Notes: generated by a model not told the origin, from the sequence alone. DNA of 64,000 nt from Termitomyces sp. T153 (GCA_018296165.2 JACKQL020000025.1:372001-436000), one strand, 5' to 3'. Shown: positions 1 to 11,813, counted from the stretch's first letter. Numbers and translations: made by a program.

Positions 1-1501
1 AATTTTCTGACACTTCTGCCAGTATCTTCGGGTTGTTGTAGTGAGTGACCTAATTCAACGCTAAAGCATCACACGTCGACGATTGCACAATCAATTCGCT
101 TACCGCCTGAACAATCGCACGAGCACGTTTGGCGGGATCACCAGACTAGGACAAGAAAAGTTGAGTTTCTGGTTGGCAAGGGGCATAAGACAGTGACCAA
201 CATGGAAGATACCAGACCCAACAAATACTGTCAACCCATCTCAATAAGTCTATTGAGGAGAGTAATTACACGACTCACCTCCATCACAACCAAGCTGCAT
301 CATCAACGCGGCATCGGCTGGAACAGATGAATGAGAACGAGGATCATAATACATCAGATCAGTAATCAATCATGCGTACCAGGGCTTGCAATCCCACCAG
401 CAGCAAAATTCACCACGGGAAGACGCTTCAACCTTGCAGTTTCCTTGAGAAGATGGAACGGGGCCTTGATCTCCTTGGCAAAGAGGTACAACTCCTCCTC
501 GTTCATGACGCTCGCACGTCTGATCTGACTCTGAACGGCGCGCGAGTGGCGAACAGCCTCAACGACGTTGCCTGTGCCTGCTTCACCTTTAGTACGGATG
601 AACGCAGCGCCTTCGGAGATGCGACGAAGTGCCTCGCCAAGGTCTCGGGCACCACATACGAAGGGAACCTTGAACGAGTGCTTGTTGATATGATAGTCAT
701 CGTCGGCAGGAGTTAGCACCTCCGATTCGTCGATATAGTCGACGCCGATAGCTTGTAAGATCTAAGATTGAAATCACAATACAAATCATTTGTGAGCTCG
801 GTGACAGGGTAACCACATGTTCATCTCAATTTTACCTGTGCTTCGACAAAGTGTCCGATCCTAACTTTAGCCATCACGGGAATCGTCACAGCGTCGACGA
901 TCTCCTTGATCATTTTGGGGTCGCTCTAAAAAAATATCTCAGTCAATGAATTGAGACTAGAATCAAATGTATTCAGACGCACCATGCGTGCCACGCCACC
1001 TAGAATCGGGGTTGGGATTCAATGGAAATGGAACAGGAGTTTATCGGAGGTGTATGTACCTTCCGCCCGGATGTCAGCCGGGACACGCTCGAGTGCCATG
1101 ACTGCACAAGCGCCGGCTTCTTCGGCGATACGCGCCTAACCACAATGGTCAGAGTTGGAATTAGCATCGGCTGAAGAACGACACTCGCCTGTTCGGCGTT
1201 GACGACATCCATGATAACTCCGCCCTATGAAACAGTAGATGGGTCATAAATGTGACAACAGGCCATCATTGGATTGTTGTTATTGACCTTGAGCATCTGA
1301 GCAAGGCCGGATTTGACCTATGCAACAAGAAAACATAAGCGATGTTAGCGATCTTGAGTCATTATACCTCACCCCGAAGGTGCCGAGACTGTTACCACCC
1401 TCCCGTTGTGCGGAACGGGCGGGTGCAATGGAGGGTGTACTGGATGCCCCAGCACCCTGAGGAACTTCTTGTATGGAAGGAGTAGCTGCGGGAGTAGACA
1501 T
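1..1501 (-). CDS. SNZ1: Pyridoxal 5'-phosphate synthase PDX1/SNZ1, 3' end cut by window edge
   Basis: This is the synthase subunit of the deoxyxylulose-independent vitamin B6 pathway; it condenses ribose 5-phosphate, glyceraldehyde 3-phosphate and ammonia from its partner glutaminase PDX2/SNO. Exon 1 (1501 downward) encodes an Ala/Ser/Pro-rich leader ending in GTFGVR. Later exons give [20 protein letters not shown], the (beta/alpha)8-barrel region with [14 protein letters not shown], the strongly conserved [18 protein letters not shown] (around 560-620), [13 protein letters not shown], and near the edge a VFVGSGIF phosphate-binding segment, [14 protein letters not shown] and [15 protein letters not shown]. 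At least five short introns interrupt it. The gene leaves the window at base 1, so roughly the last 20-30 residues are missing. The catalytic lysine region around VMAKVR is intact. The family is certain; exact exon borders are inferred. No PDX2 partner lies in the window. Confidence 0.95.
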
Positions 1502-1944
1502 GACAAGAGAAAAAAGACAAGAAAATCTCAGAGATGCAAAAACAGAAAGGAGCGGCGTTCCGTGCCCCTAACCCTAACCTTGGTGTTAAAAACTGATTCC
1601 TTGCTATGTATGCTGGTCATGGTCTGGACATGGTCTCAAGTGCTGCAACAGAGGGGACAAGAAAAGAGTAGTTGGTCATGCGACATACATCGCAAATTTG
1701 TTGACATTAGCACTTAGGGATCCTGCTTGGCGTGTCAAAGATGCCAGCTAAACGCGCCGAACAGGTGGCATGTGGGGAAGCGAGGCAAATCTGGTGCTGT
1801 TGAGTCAGGGAAGTGGGAAATCATTCTGAGCTATGCTTTTAGGGCGCTAGACTTTCCACAGTGACTGATGGTGCGAAATAGGTATGGGTAGTGCTAAGTA
1901 GACAGCAAATGAGAGCAAGAATATTCATGGAGACAGGATACACG

Positions 1945-2315
1945 TCAAAACCCCTTCTCTAGGAGGAACTTGACCACGTCATTCTTCCACCGACCGCCCT
2001 TGATGATGATGTGTGAACGCTGAACCTCGACCTGGATGCGGGCTGCCTCTGGAGAGTCTTTTGGAAAAAGGTTCTGAGAGAGTTCTGATGCGAGTGCCTG
2101 GTGGATGTCAGGAAGGAAAGAAGTGGTGAAGGAACAGGACAGACATCAGGTTTGCCGTCAATGTTGCGGATGAGAACTAGGTAGCGAGTGCCGCCATTGC
2201 GCACGTCTGTGTAGACGGGGAGATTGCCGCGAGAGTTGCGTGCGACAAAGTAGGGGTATTTGATGGATACCTGGGTGGCAGTGGAGATGAGACGGGTGTG
2301 GAGACGGGACAGCAT
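1945..2315 (-). CDS. IMG2: Mitochondrial large ribosomal subunit protein mL49 (IMG2 family)
   Basis: A small protein of the mitochondrial 54S ribosomal subunit. The start MLSRLHTRLISTATQ looks like a mitochondrial presequence (Arg- and Ser/Thr-rich, no acidic residues). It is followed by the family hallmark YPYFVARNSRGNLPVYTD and GGTRYLVLIRNIDG. One intron of about 60 nt (GTCTGTCC...CACCAG) then joins to a C-terminal exon reading ALASELSQNLFPKDSPEAA, RIQVEVQRSHIIIKGGRW and KNDVVKFLLEKGF before a TGA. The start codon at 2313-2315 is chosen because it opens directly on the presequence. The gene is divergent from the plus-strand gene at 2459, leaving about 140 bp for both promoters. Confidence in the family is high because both conserved blocks are present and in order. 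Confidence 0.93.
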
Positions 2316-2458
2316 GGTGTGCGGAAGACAAGACGCGACTGATCGAAAAATAAATGTGGCGCCCCTGTGATCCCATACAATAATAATGCTGCCATGCGAC
2401 CGTTTCACTTGCAATATATAAGTCAATGAAATCCAATGTCCCACTTCAGTTCTGCTGA

Positions 2459-3099
2459 ATGTTTCCCGCCGGCCCTTCCTCGCCCCCAGACTCCACCGCC
2501 GCCTCCCCGGAGCCCCCTCACATCGTCTGCAGCCCCCCCATCGTCGCCCCCAAGCCCCTGCCGTACCACTCCCCCACATTCCTCCACTTTGACCTCCCCG
2601 ACATCGACCAGGACCTCTCTCATCCCCCATATACCACCCGTCGCTCCTCGAAACGTAAACGCCCATCCGACGACGACCAGCCTGCGCAGAAAAAGCGCGC
2701 CGTCTCACCAGTGCCCCGTTCTCACCGTTCTGAGCGTATGCACAGGAAACACACCAGAATGCTCACGTAGTTTCACACTCGCGTAAAAATAGCAGACACG
2801 CGGTCAGTTGCTTCTGCACGCCCATCACCTCCTTTATCTGACGTCTTCCAGCTGCCCAAGACACAGAGCCCCGCAATACTAATACAGAGTATAGCGATAT
2901 CAGCGCGGATCCAGAAACAACCGCAGACAAACACGTGTTCCTACATGTATCACACAAGACGGTTCTACCGAGAACAATCAATCCACGACATATCCACATC
3001 CAGCTACCCATCACGTCACAAGAAGTACATACTCTTGCTCATGTTCTCGTTGATTGGCCGGAATTCCTGCTCCCAGAGTTCCAAATTAAAGCTTCTTGA
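2459..3099 (+). CDS. Hypothetical Pro/Ser-rich protein with basic KRKR cluster
   Basis: I do not recognise a family. Exon 1 opens MFPAGPSSPPDSTAASPEPP, continues through FLHFDLPDIDQDLSHPPY and then a basic run RRSSKRKRPSDDDQPAQKKR resembling a bipartite nuclear localisation signal, up to a GTATGC donor near 2738. The rest is unresolved. One reading continues as ARPSPPLSDVFQLP. Another frame, which looks more protein-like, reads HVFLHVSHKTVLPRTINP and VHTLAHVLVDWPEFLLPEF and stops at 3099. The exons downstream of 2740 are therefore tentative, and the gene end could be 3099 or 3163. Either end overlaps the last coding exon of Argonaute on the opposite strand (stop at 3016). The gene is divergent from mL49. 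A nuclear role is only an inference from the basic cluster. Confidence 0.5.
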
Positions 3100-6000
3100 A
3101 ACTTTGGAGTCGGTACTGCTGGAATCGTCGGCAAATCTGAGATTGGTCTCCGGGTCAAAGTGAATGTCTCCACGGGAGCACACCAGCTGCCCAGCCAGTC
3201 AGCCGAAGAATGTCACATGCAGGATCACTACTCAGGGGAAACACATACGTCGGCATCTACGGGTAGATCAGTGTTGTTTGTCAGTCATGATAACAGAGAC
3301 AAGCGGAGGCAACCTACAATAGACAGGAGCAGGGATGGAAACCGAGCGTGTGGCTTTGGCATAGACATGACACAATGCAAACGCGAGTTGTTGAAGTCTT
3401 CCATCCGGCAGGCGGCGACAATCAGAACGAGTGCCACTTAGAAACACTGTGCGACCCACTTGGCTAAATCATTTTGGAAAATTTCGTCCACAAGCACACT
3501 ATAATGGCTGGATCGTGAAGCTGCGGCATTCCACCGGGGGTCAGGGCCAATTCTTCGGAATATGATCTTAGACATCCACGTACTTCCTTTCACAGCAGCA
3601 TGGCTTTGAAGGTAAAAATCAAGTGTTACAGGGTGTGAAATCCCCTCATCAGCTACAAATCCTGCACGACAATTACCAGTACGATCTCGAGTGCTGTGTA
3701 ATGAAGAATGAGTCAGGGCGCGCAAAATCATTCAAGAGTATATGTACTACGTGCCTGTTATCTTGCGGGAAAAAGATGATATGGTGCCTGTCAAGGCGTA
3801 CCGTACCGCTCATATTACTCATGCCCACATCCAAAGTAATGAACGAACTCACTTTTTACCTACAACTATAAACGTCAGCTTGGGTTTTGGTCTTTGAACT
3901 TCCTTCTCTTTCCATACGTCGTCTATAGCAGCTACACAAAATGAATAATGGGAAAACGTTAGTTTTCCAGGCACGAGCCAAACGGCACTCCAAACTTACC
4001 CCTCATCGCGCCAAGTTCCACTTTCAAGACATGATCAAATTCACCCTCAGAAACACCGTCCCTGAAAAAGACAATCCGCCCAGGGGGGTTGTTTCGCATA
4101 CCGAACGAAATCACCGCCCTCTTGAACATGTCTCGAAGGCCTTCAATCGTCTCTACCCGCGGGTTTTGGAGGCCAGTGAAAGCGGCATACTGGGTGGCGA
4201 ATCTGTCATAGGACCAGACAAGACTTGTAACAGACGGCTTCAAAATACCGGGGCCCGCATGACCCACATCGGCACCTGGAGTCAGGTTGAATTTAGCGTA
4301 CGGAACGTGGACTATCACTAACCCATGATCATGAAGGGTTCCTTCATAAGTTCGTCTATCACGGCCGATTGCGTCACAGAGTTGTGTCCGCCCAGTCTCG
4401 CATTCAACCTATGTTAGCCGATCATCAGCGCCAGGTGCCCCAGGGGAAAGAAACATGTTCACTTGAGGCCGACATTTCCCCAGTATTGATCATTCGCTCT
4501 CTTGACTTTCTCTTCACACAAACACTGAGTACGGGTCCCTGTGATACTCGGGAATCAGACCTCATAATCAAGAAACAATCAGCATATGTGGATGAACCTG
4601 TTATAATATCACCCCAGTGTTTCACGCGGGTTCGAAGAGCAGGAGCCCGTGCAGGCAAAATGGCTATTACAATCATCTTGCCTCGAGCATATCCATGAGT
4701 GAGAGCTTTGTTCAGCAGCCCATCAAGGGACTACAATTATTTATGTAAAAATCAGCTTGAGAATATTGGAAAATTAGATCCTCACTCGTTCCACAGCACT
4801 TCCTAGTCCTTGAATTATGTCAATCGGAGGTTTTGTGCCTGAAGCAGGTTATTCATTGGGCACATAGCCGACAACGTCATAATACGTACTCATTCCTGCG
4901 CAATGATCAGCATACTTGTAGCTGACAATAAGCAAGAGTACCTACCCAAGATTCGGCAACCATCAGCCATACTTTTCATGTACTGCTCGACTTGGCCTGC
5001 TCTAATCGAGGAACAAAAGTTGACTACACCCCAGCACTCCATACCAGCAGGTGACTGCAACTTTACCCCTCTCAAGTTCCATGCACCCTCGTGCGGCGTC
5101 TGCATCATCATTGGCATGGCTCAACCTCAAAACATAATGCAGAGAACCCACCACTTGGTTCTGCTGACCATACCAGAGAACCGGTGTTTCAAGAATCTTG
5201 CCTGTCACGGAGATCGGCCGTGTGTCAATCACCATACCTGCTTCCACAAGAAATTCTGAGTTTGCATATCCTTTGACCTAGACGAGCAACGAAAAGTTAG
5301 ATCACCACCATCATCATCATCATCAATTCTCAAAACGAAGTAGCGTACAGGCGACTCCACTCCCATGTCACCGGATGTTATTTGGCGCAGACGGTCGGCA
5401 GGCTTAACAGTTGCGAAGTCTACCATCGCTTTGGTCAAATGATCGGGGATTTTTTTCTTATACAGTTGACCAGGCAAGACGGTACACGCTTCTGCGGGCA
5501 CGACGACAGGAGAACCAGACTTTTTGGAGGACAGACGCACTCCAATAATGTTTGGATACTTAATTGTGATGTTATGCGCCGCCTTGAAATGTTCCTGAAT
5601 TTGATTGTAGTGTAAGAAAGTGTAGTATAAGCCAAAAGGATGGAAAGGCAATGTTACCTGTACACTAATTTCTCTGTCGTCCTTCGGAAAGATGTACGTC
5701 CCAGCAGCGGGGACAAGGCCATAGATAGTTCTTACTCTTTTTCGAGTCGTTAATGTGTTGATTTGTAAATCTTTGAGGTGTTTCTGCAGTGCACGAAAAT
5801 TTGGGGATTTCTCGTCGAGGGCTAGGGCTCGCACGTCATTTTTACCGAGAAAGTCCAAACACACATCGATAAGGTTCCCACCGGCGTAGCTGGAAACGTT
5901 GTTAACTTGAAATTCATCCTACGGGTAGAGCAGAACTTACACGGCGGCAACTGATGTATCGATATTCACGAGCATCCGTCCTATAGCGGGTCGCACAGAT

Positions 6001-6958
6001 CTAATGACAAGACGAGTCCATTTCATTAAATAAGAGAAATTTTTAAGATGAGACCTACTGAAAAAAGCCGCGCCACAATTCCAATCCTGAGCCGATGGGC
6101 CTTGAACCTTGCGGAGTAAAATAAGCTCTACCATTATTGACATATTTTCTATCGTACGGTCATCATGCGGTTAGCTATGACTAGAGTGAAATCTCACTGG
6201 TTCGGCTCTTGGCGTATCAGCAATTGGAGAAGATTAGTAGCAGTCAACGTCTTAAAGTCTGACTGGCGTCCATTGATTAAACGGGTCATATCTCTGTTAT
6301 GGCGGTCAATAATTGTGTGGGATGAACTCGAGAAACAGATATTTACGATGTCCTGACCGACTCTCCTATAGTTTCTGTAAGTTTGACATTGTATACTCCT
6401 CGTGTGTAAGTAGCGGCCGACTGTGGCGATACGGCAGTCAGGGAAACAGAAAACTAATGTGTATTAAGGGAGCAGTTGTCATCAGAGGAGCCAGACTCCT
6501 TACATTTCCAGTACCTTCAGCAGTCAACTTAAGGGGTTTCGAGGCATATAGAAGGACATTGCCGTCGTAGACTGCTCGAGGAGAGAAAATCTCGGGTGCC
6601 ACCACGGTCTGTAATTTATGAATTATCTCTTGTCTCTTGCGAGGAATAGTGACTTCGGGAGTGAAAACTTTTGGGTGGTTGGCTACAAGACGTTCAACTG
6701 AATTACATGTCTTTTGGCTCACCGACTGACAAGGCAAGTCACTTGGAAACACAGGCAGCAATTGATAGGAATGACTCACCATCGTATTGTGTATATTCTT
6801 TGACCGGTAAACTGTGGATGTAGTTGTTATGCTGTTTACATTGTAAAAGAGAAAACATACCTGCTGATTTCAAAAGAGTTCGTTGTGACCTTGACATTCT
6901 GTTGTTGACGAGGTTGGTTTTGACGAGGTTGGTTTTGACGAGGTTGGGAGCGATGCAT
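3016..6958 (-). CDS. Argonaute (QDE-2/AGO-like small-RNA slicer)
   Basis: A complete Argonaute, the small-RNA-guided effector of RNA silencing. Domains in order: a short N-terminus MHRSQPRQNQPRQNQPRQQQ built from tandem QPRQN units; N domain (VTTNSFEISSLPVKEYTQYD, then TIPRKRQEIIHKLQTVVAPE and AVYDGNVLLYASK); ArgoL1 (SIRPAIGRMLVNIDTS, VCLDFLGKNDVRAL); PAZ (YYTFLHYNQIQEHFKAAHN, YPNIIGVRLSS, VLPGQLYKKKI); L2/MID (WNLRGVKLQSPAGMECWGVV, KHWGDI); and PIWI. The likely catalytic acids are present: Asp in GADVGHAGPG, Asp in FFRDGVSEGEF, and Asp in VYYADLVCSRGD, with a candidate glutamate finger in VETIEGLRDM. The protein ends NMSKSMYFL, like other fungal Argonautes. DVGH replaces the more usual DVTH/DVSH, but the Asp is kept. 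More than ten short introns are inferred. The start at 6958 is chosen because that frame runs directly into the N domain. Confidence 0.93.
6907..6947 (-). repeat. 15-bp tandem repeat in Argonaute N-terminus
   Basis: About 2.7 copies of a 15-bp unit (GACGAGGTTGGTTTT on the plus strand) encode QPRQN repeats at the Argonaute N-terminus. The unit is a multiple of three, so copy-number change would keep the frame. Arg- and Gln-rich low-complexity N-termini are common in eukaryotic Argonautes. Confidence 0.85.
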
Positions 6959-7526
6959 TGTTTATGCTGGGATCGAGAAGAGTCAGGAGCCTTTTATAAA
7001 CGGGGTCCCAAGGCGCCGACACCAATATGTCAGACATAAGACGCCTCCACATTGACAAAGAGAAGCGGCGTTTTCCAAAATTAGCACACTTTGTACGACG
7101 TGCATATCAAATTGAATTACAGAAGCACAAAAGAGTAACTTAAGAAGGCCTACACACTGACAGAAAATCAGAACTCGGGAAATCGCAGAATGATTCTCCT
7201 CACATTCTGTCAGCGATCCTCAAAAAAGCGCACCGCGATGAACGTGAGCAAGCAAGCACAAGCTAAGCAATAGTGGAAAAATACTATATTTCACAAGACA
7301 TATATCCTGAGACCCTTTCTACGGATGCCCGACCGTAGAAAAGCCAAAAAGAAATAAAGGAACACGAGAAAGACAGGGATGTCTACAGAAAGGAGAATGT
7401 AAATGTGAAGAATATGTGAAGACCGTACATGCAACGGAGTCGTTCCAATTGTAGTAAGGCCGTGGGCAGGGCGGCATATTACGAGACCAAATGGAAGGGA
7501 TAGCTGCGATAAGAGCGGGAAACTGT

Positions 7527-8535
7527 TTAGCAGCATACGCTGGACTGCTGTGACTGCACGGATTGTCCAGGAGTGACAGTAGAGGACTTGGCAGCTCCTG
7601 AAGTTGAGGTGGTAGATCCCATTCTAAACGGGAATGTTAGCAGGATAAAATGACTAGGCAAACACAACGTGCCTGTCCTTGATCTGTTTAGCCATGGTTA
7701 AGAAAGCCTGCTCAACATTGGTCGCGTTCTTGGCAGATGTTTCCAAGAAGGGGATGCTAAGTTGGTCCGCAAATTCCTATCAGAGATGTTAGAGAAATAA
7801 AAAGGTTTATGTAAACACCGATACTTTGGCAACACTGTATTCCACGACTTTCTTCCCTGTCAAGTCTGACTTGTTGCCCACGAGCAACTTGTTGACACCC
7901 TCCGACGCGTATCTATCGATCTCTTGCAGCCATTGCTTGACGTTTGTAAACGTTTCTGGATATATGAAATCAAAAATGTGGGGATGGACTATGCTTGAAA
8001 CGAGCCCATACCATTGTCAGTCACGTCGTACACCACAATGATTCCGTGAGCGCCACGGTAGTACGATGACGTGATCGTCCTAAAACGTTCTTGTCCTGTT
8101 GAGATGGGTCAGACACGGAAGAGGGCTGTTTTGTAAAGTATGCTCACCTGCAGTATCCCACTAATGAGATCATAAGATGTTAGTAAAAATTGGTTCAGAA
8201 CAATCAAAAGACAACGGCAAAACAGCAACAGGAATACAGAGAATCTTGGCAATAGCCTGCTTGACTGGTAACAATGCAAAGGAATCATACTCACAATTTG
8301 TAGTTTGACTGTCTTGCCCTCGAGTTCTATTGTGCGAATCTTGAAGTCGACACCAATGGTGGAGATGTAGCTCTCAGTATAAGTGTCGTCGGCGAACCGC
8401 AGAAGCAAGCAGGACTAGGGAAATTGAGATGAGGGACCTGAAGACATGCCACATGAATAGGCCACATACCTTGCCAACACCAGAATCACCGATGAGGAGG
8501 AGCTTGAAGAGATAATCGTACTCGCTAGTGTGCAT
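7527..8535 (-). CDS. YPT1: Rab GTPase YPT1 (Rab1)
   Basis: The Rab1-class small GTPase for ER-to-Golgi and intra-Golgi vesicle transport. The protein starts [20 protein letters not shown] with the P-loop GDSGVGK. It continues [20 protein letters not shown] and the Rab switch/effector region [18 protein letters not shown], then the WDTAGQ-type switch II region across an intron near 8100-8160. Next are the NKSD guanine-binding motif ([13 protein letters not shown]), ETSAKN, and the hypervariable tail [11 protein letters not shown]. The terminal CC is the double-geranylgeranylation site. At least six short introns interrupt about 205 codons. The start is fixed by the short leader before EYDYLF, as in other YPT1 proteins. 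It lies upstream of Argonaute on the same strand, with about 570 bp between the coding regions; no functional link is implied. Confidence 0.96.
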
Positions 8536-9599
8536 TATGGTGGATGTAGGGAGCAAAGAGAAGATCAAATGGAGAGCAAAGCGGTTTGAGAGGAGAACGT
8601 TGGGCTGCGTCAACACAAGGCAGTGGCAACAACGGCACGCGGCCTTACCCGGCCATCCACGGCAACTCCGGCCGGCCGGTCGGTGATCGCATTTCCCCCG
8701 TTCGTTCATGTCTCGGTTCAAGACTGTGAACATGTTTTGAGCCCTTGCAGCTGGGTCTTCCGATTTGCTCTATGACATGCATCGATACATGATGTGACCT
8801 TATTTCCCCATACTTTCATTCGTCTCTGAGTAATAATTTACCTCACTGGCAGTTTGTTCCGAAATAATTGAATTGGTCGCACATTTTTCCTAGGAGAGGT
8901 CTTCGTCCAAGGGTTAAAACTAATAACTAGTTCGAGAATTTGTTACTCTTTGTGAAAGAATACTCACACTAGAACACGAAGAGCTCAGGAAACCTCGACT
9001 TTGTGCCGTTACAACTCACATATATATTGCATTCCAAAAGTGTTCATTAGAAGACCAAGTGTAAATCCTTCACCAAGCTTCATCTACGAACTCGAATCGC
9101 TTGATCTTTGCAACCCAAGTTTCCAGATCAATACTTTCTCAGCGAGCCGGAGATGACAAGAGCACCACGAGCAAGACTAATTTAACATGTATATGCCTTA
9201 GTTTTGCATAGTGGTCAAATGAAGCCTCTAGTAGGAATCTCAATTGTGAGGTTGGTGATCCATTCGGTACCTTTCAAGGTCGCGTTGGAAGGAATGTGTC
9301 TTCCCTGTTTCAAGCTGTGCTGGTCATCGTTTGCCCGCCCATGCCTTTATTGGAATATTTGTCGTGACACACTTTTGTGTATCCATATAACAGGGAGAGA
9401 TATGGATTGTCGCGATGTTCAAGTATTCAAATACCTAGTGGCATCAAGGTCTTTCAAGGTAACACGAAATATATGTCGACAAAGGTAGGATGAACAATAG
9501 TTCTGTGAAATGACTCCTATCATGTACATGATTGCGGATATAGTACGAAAAATATATGGGAAGCAGGCGAAACGAAGGGTGAGATGCAGAGTATAGACT
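8536..9599 (+). other. Gene-free interval
   Basis: This stretch lies between the YPT1 start and the stop of the zinc-ribbon gene. It presumably holds the YPT1 promoter and 5' leader, including a GC-rich part near 8640-8700 with CCGGCCGGCCGG. The short ORFs on either strand have no recognisable motif and no intron-compatible continuation. I see no tRNA or repeat. Confidence 0.6.
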
Positions 9600-10135
9600 C
9601 TAGTGTTTCGTGGGACCTTGCTGGACATAAGTAGGTGCATAACCGGGCTGAAAATTCTGGTCATAGCCTTGTGTTGGTTGAGAACCAGAATTATCGCTTG
9701 GGATATAAGATTATTGAGTCGAGGCCTAGTCACAAGTAGTAACACAGCCACACACCCGTGAGTTATAGGCAACGACCAGTGACAGATACTGCAAAGCCAC
9801 ATATGTTTTCTAGAAAACGGGATGAGAGGCACCCAGAAGAGCTCGAACCAGGTAGTGCTCTTTGCGGTCATAACAGAAACTGCGAAACAAACCAGAGTCA
9901 GTGATGTCATGCGGAGAGACCGATATCCCGAGGTCCAACCATTATGGCATCGCGGGCAAATACGTGCAGATTGTTGCTGTCCATCGGGCTTGAGCCTCGT
10001 CTGACATCCAACTTATAGATTGATTGGCTTTGGGGACTCGGACAATCCGGATTTGACTCACAAATGATTGGAACACAGACTGCAGTATGTGGAGTCAGTA
10101 CGTTGGTGCTCAAATTCAGGCGACCTACAAAACAT
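9600..10135 (-). CDS. Small zinc-ribbon protein (zinc-ribbon_15-like fungal family)
   Basis: A conserved fungal protein of about 105 residues, assembled from five short exons. It begins MFFCVPIIFGCQTRLKPDG, then carries the first zinc knuckle ARICPRCHN, a conserved hydrophobic segment TTWFELFWVPLIPFSRKH, and the second knuckle WLCSICHW, giving a CxxC...CxxC zinc ribbon. The tail is Gly/Gln/Tyr/Pro-rich (SQPTQGYDQNFQPGYAPTYV) and ends QQGPTKH. The start rests on a tiny first exon (ATGTTTT) spliced at GTAGGTCG...CTGCAG, which reproduces the usual MFFC..PIIFGC opening of the family. The molecular function of the family is not established to my knowledge. The hydrophobic patch between the knuckles could be membrane- or partner-binding. 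No neighbour suggests a pathway. Confidence 0.82.
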
Positions 10136-11813
10136 TGAAAGAGTAGAATATGAAAAGGCGGAAGATATTAATATGAGAGTTCGGTTGAGATTCGAGCGGT
10201 GGAATGACTATGGTAGCACCAATTGGGCTGGTTTGAGGCACAGAGGCAGTGCTTAGATCGTTGATTTAATCTTATCTTATCTACCATATTAGGTTTCAAA
10301 GTTGAATAGTCAAGGCTCATCACTAAAGCTTCAAGCCGTTTCTGTTGTGAAGTATCAGTACAATACGTAAAGCATGTCCTTCAAGCATGTCCGTGGTCAT
10401 TCTCTTTTGGAGTTGGAACCACACGTTTGGACAACCAGGACAATGAACCTTTCCATAAAAGGCATGCAGCAACTCGCGTCCCTGTTTGTCTGACCTCACG
10501 TTCTCGAATTTCCGGGCCGGTGCCAGTAAGGCAAGCACTTGTAGGATGAAAACTAGAAATGCTCGCTCTCTTGATTCGGTTACTTATGATTTTTCCTGGT
10601 CATATCTGGAAAATGCATATCAAAAGATGCTCAGCACTTTCCGCACTAGCTGTCATATCTGAAAGGACTTCTAAAACTTAATCTCGATGGTGTTGTGGTT
10701 TGAGGGTCCTCATTTATGCAGATGGACTATGGCTAGAGCCCTATTTCAAGGTGTAGCTCCAGAATTTAGTAATGTAGAAGGACATTGGTGTCCTTCTAAC
10801 CTCGTCCGCAACCAGCCAAGCTTATTGACCCACCTCCGATGTCCATTCGCGACGTCAAGCTTCATCGAAGCTTCACCTTTCATTCTAAGTAGTGTAAGGA
10901 TATTCCTTAATTCCGACTAGACAAAAGTCTGTCGGCTTCACTTTCCTTAATTGAAATAAACACGTCTGCCGACGAACATCGACTCTGATGCACTGCGACG
11001 CCGACCGTGCTTTGTCAAGCTTATTCTGACAACGTGTTAGTCTCATGCTTGTTTTGACGCTACCAAATTCGTACACCTCAGAGAGAGGTAATACTTATAG
11101 GTGTCGTCCTGAGATCCCTAGGATTCCCGTCCGGATGACATCCGGGCATTTCCGCTCCAACCGTCAATGATCCTTGTGGGCGTCATCATCCGCTCTTCTC
11201 ATCTCAGTTCATTCATGGGGTTATTTTAACTCCCCGGATTAAAGACAAGGATCACTCCCACTCCTCTCAAACACTAGTACTAAGAAAGATCTCCCTATTG
11301 GATCATATTATTATCAGTACTCCTCACATCAGCGCTCAACATCTGACGTTTCCGTGACGGGTCCAAGAACTTCTGTTCCGAGTTGAAACAAATGCTGTGT
11401 TTGGAAATTTCAACTATATACCTCTAGACAATGACACATGTACACTCAGGTGATCTCCAACACAGATTCTATCAGATCTTGTTGGTACGCCACAGATAGA
11501 TAGGAGATCTTTTTCTTCCGGTCCCAACATAGTAGGTACAAACATTCAAATGAATTTAAGATAACCTATTGAAATTGAAAGCATCAGGAAAATTTCTCTA
11601 GTCAGATTAATACTTGTCCGAAACATAATGTATACGTAGTCATTAATTATGAAATTATAGAGGAACGTAATTCCAGGAGTAAGTATCTATTGTACACACG
11701 ATTGATTGGAATTGATAAACAGTATGCAGTAGTTCGAAGTATTATCAAGAAATATATAAATAGAAATAGAGAAAAAATAGTAAAGGAGATTACGAGAATG
11801 TACAAAGATGCGG
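10136..11813 (+). other. Gene-poor interval
   Basis: No supported gene. A 71-codon minus-strand reading (10323-10538) contains VHCPGCPNVW but has no ATG and no plausible exon partners. The rightmost 170 bp are A/T-rich and precede the transcription-factor stop. A perfect 10-bp hairpin lies at 10775-10798. Confidence 0.5.
10775..10798. repeat. Short perfect inverted repeat (hairpin)
   Basis: TAGAAGGACA and TGTCCTTCTA form a perfect 10-bp stem around a TTGG loop, isolated in a gene-poor stretch. A related word (atagaaggacattg) occurs near 6550, inside Argonaute, and may be chance. It could be a mobile-element end or a transcript hairpin; nothing nearby decides this. Confidence 0.5.

Noticed and set aside
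366..716. Plus-strand ORFs of 65 and 114 codons opposite PDX1
   Set aside because: Antisense shadows of conserved PDX1 exons without features of their own.
1959..2708. A 249-codon minus-strand ORF covering mL49 and upstream DNA
   Set aside because: Only its middle (from the MLSRLH frame, with an intron) matches a family. The rest is low-complexity Gly/Arg from antisense of the divergent gene.
6870..7058. N-terminus of Argonaute read as PTSSKPTSSKPTSS in another frame
   Set aside because: The frame giving MHRSQPRQNQPRQN runs without a break into VTTNSFEIS and, across an intron, SLPVKEYTQYD, the real N domain. The SSKPT frame ends at a stop.
8620..8720. GC-rich CCGGCCGGCCGG stretch as a GC island or rRNA spacer
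   Set aside because: It is about 100 bp in the YPT1 upstream region and has no further support.
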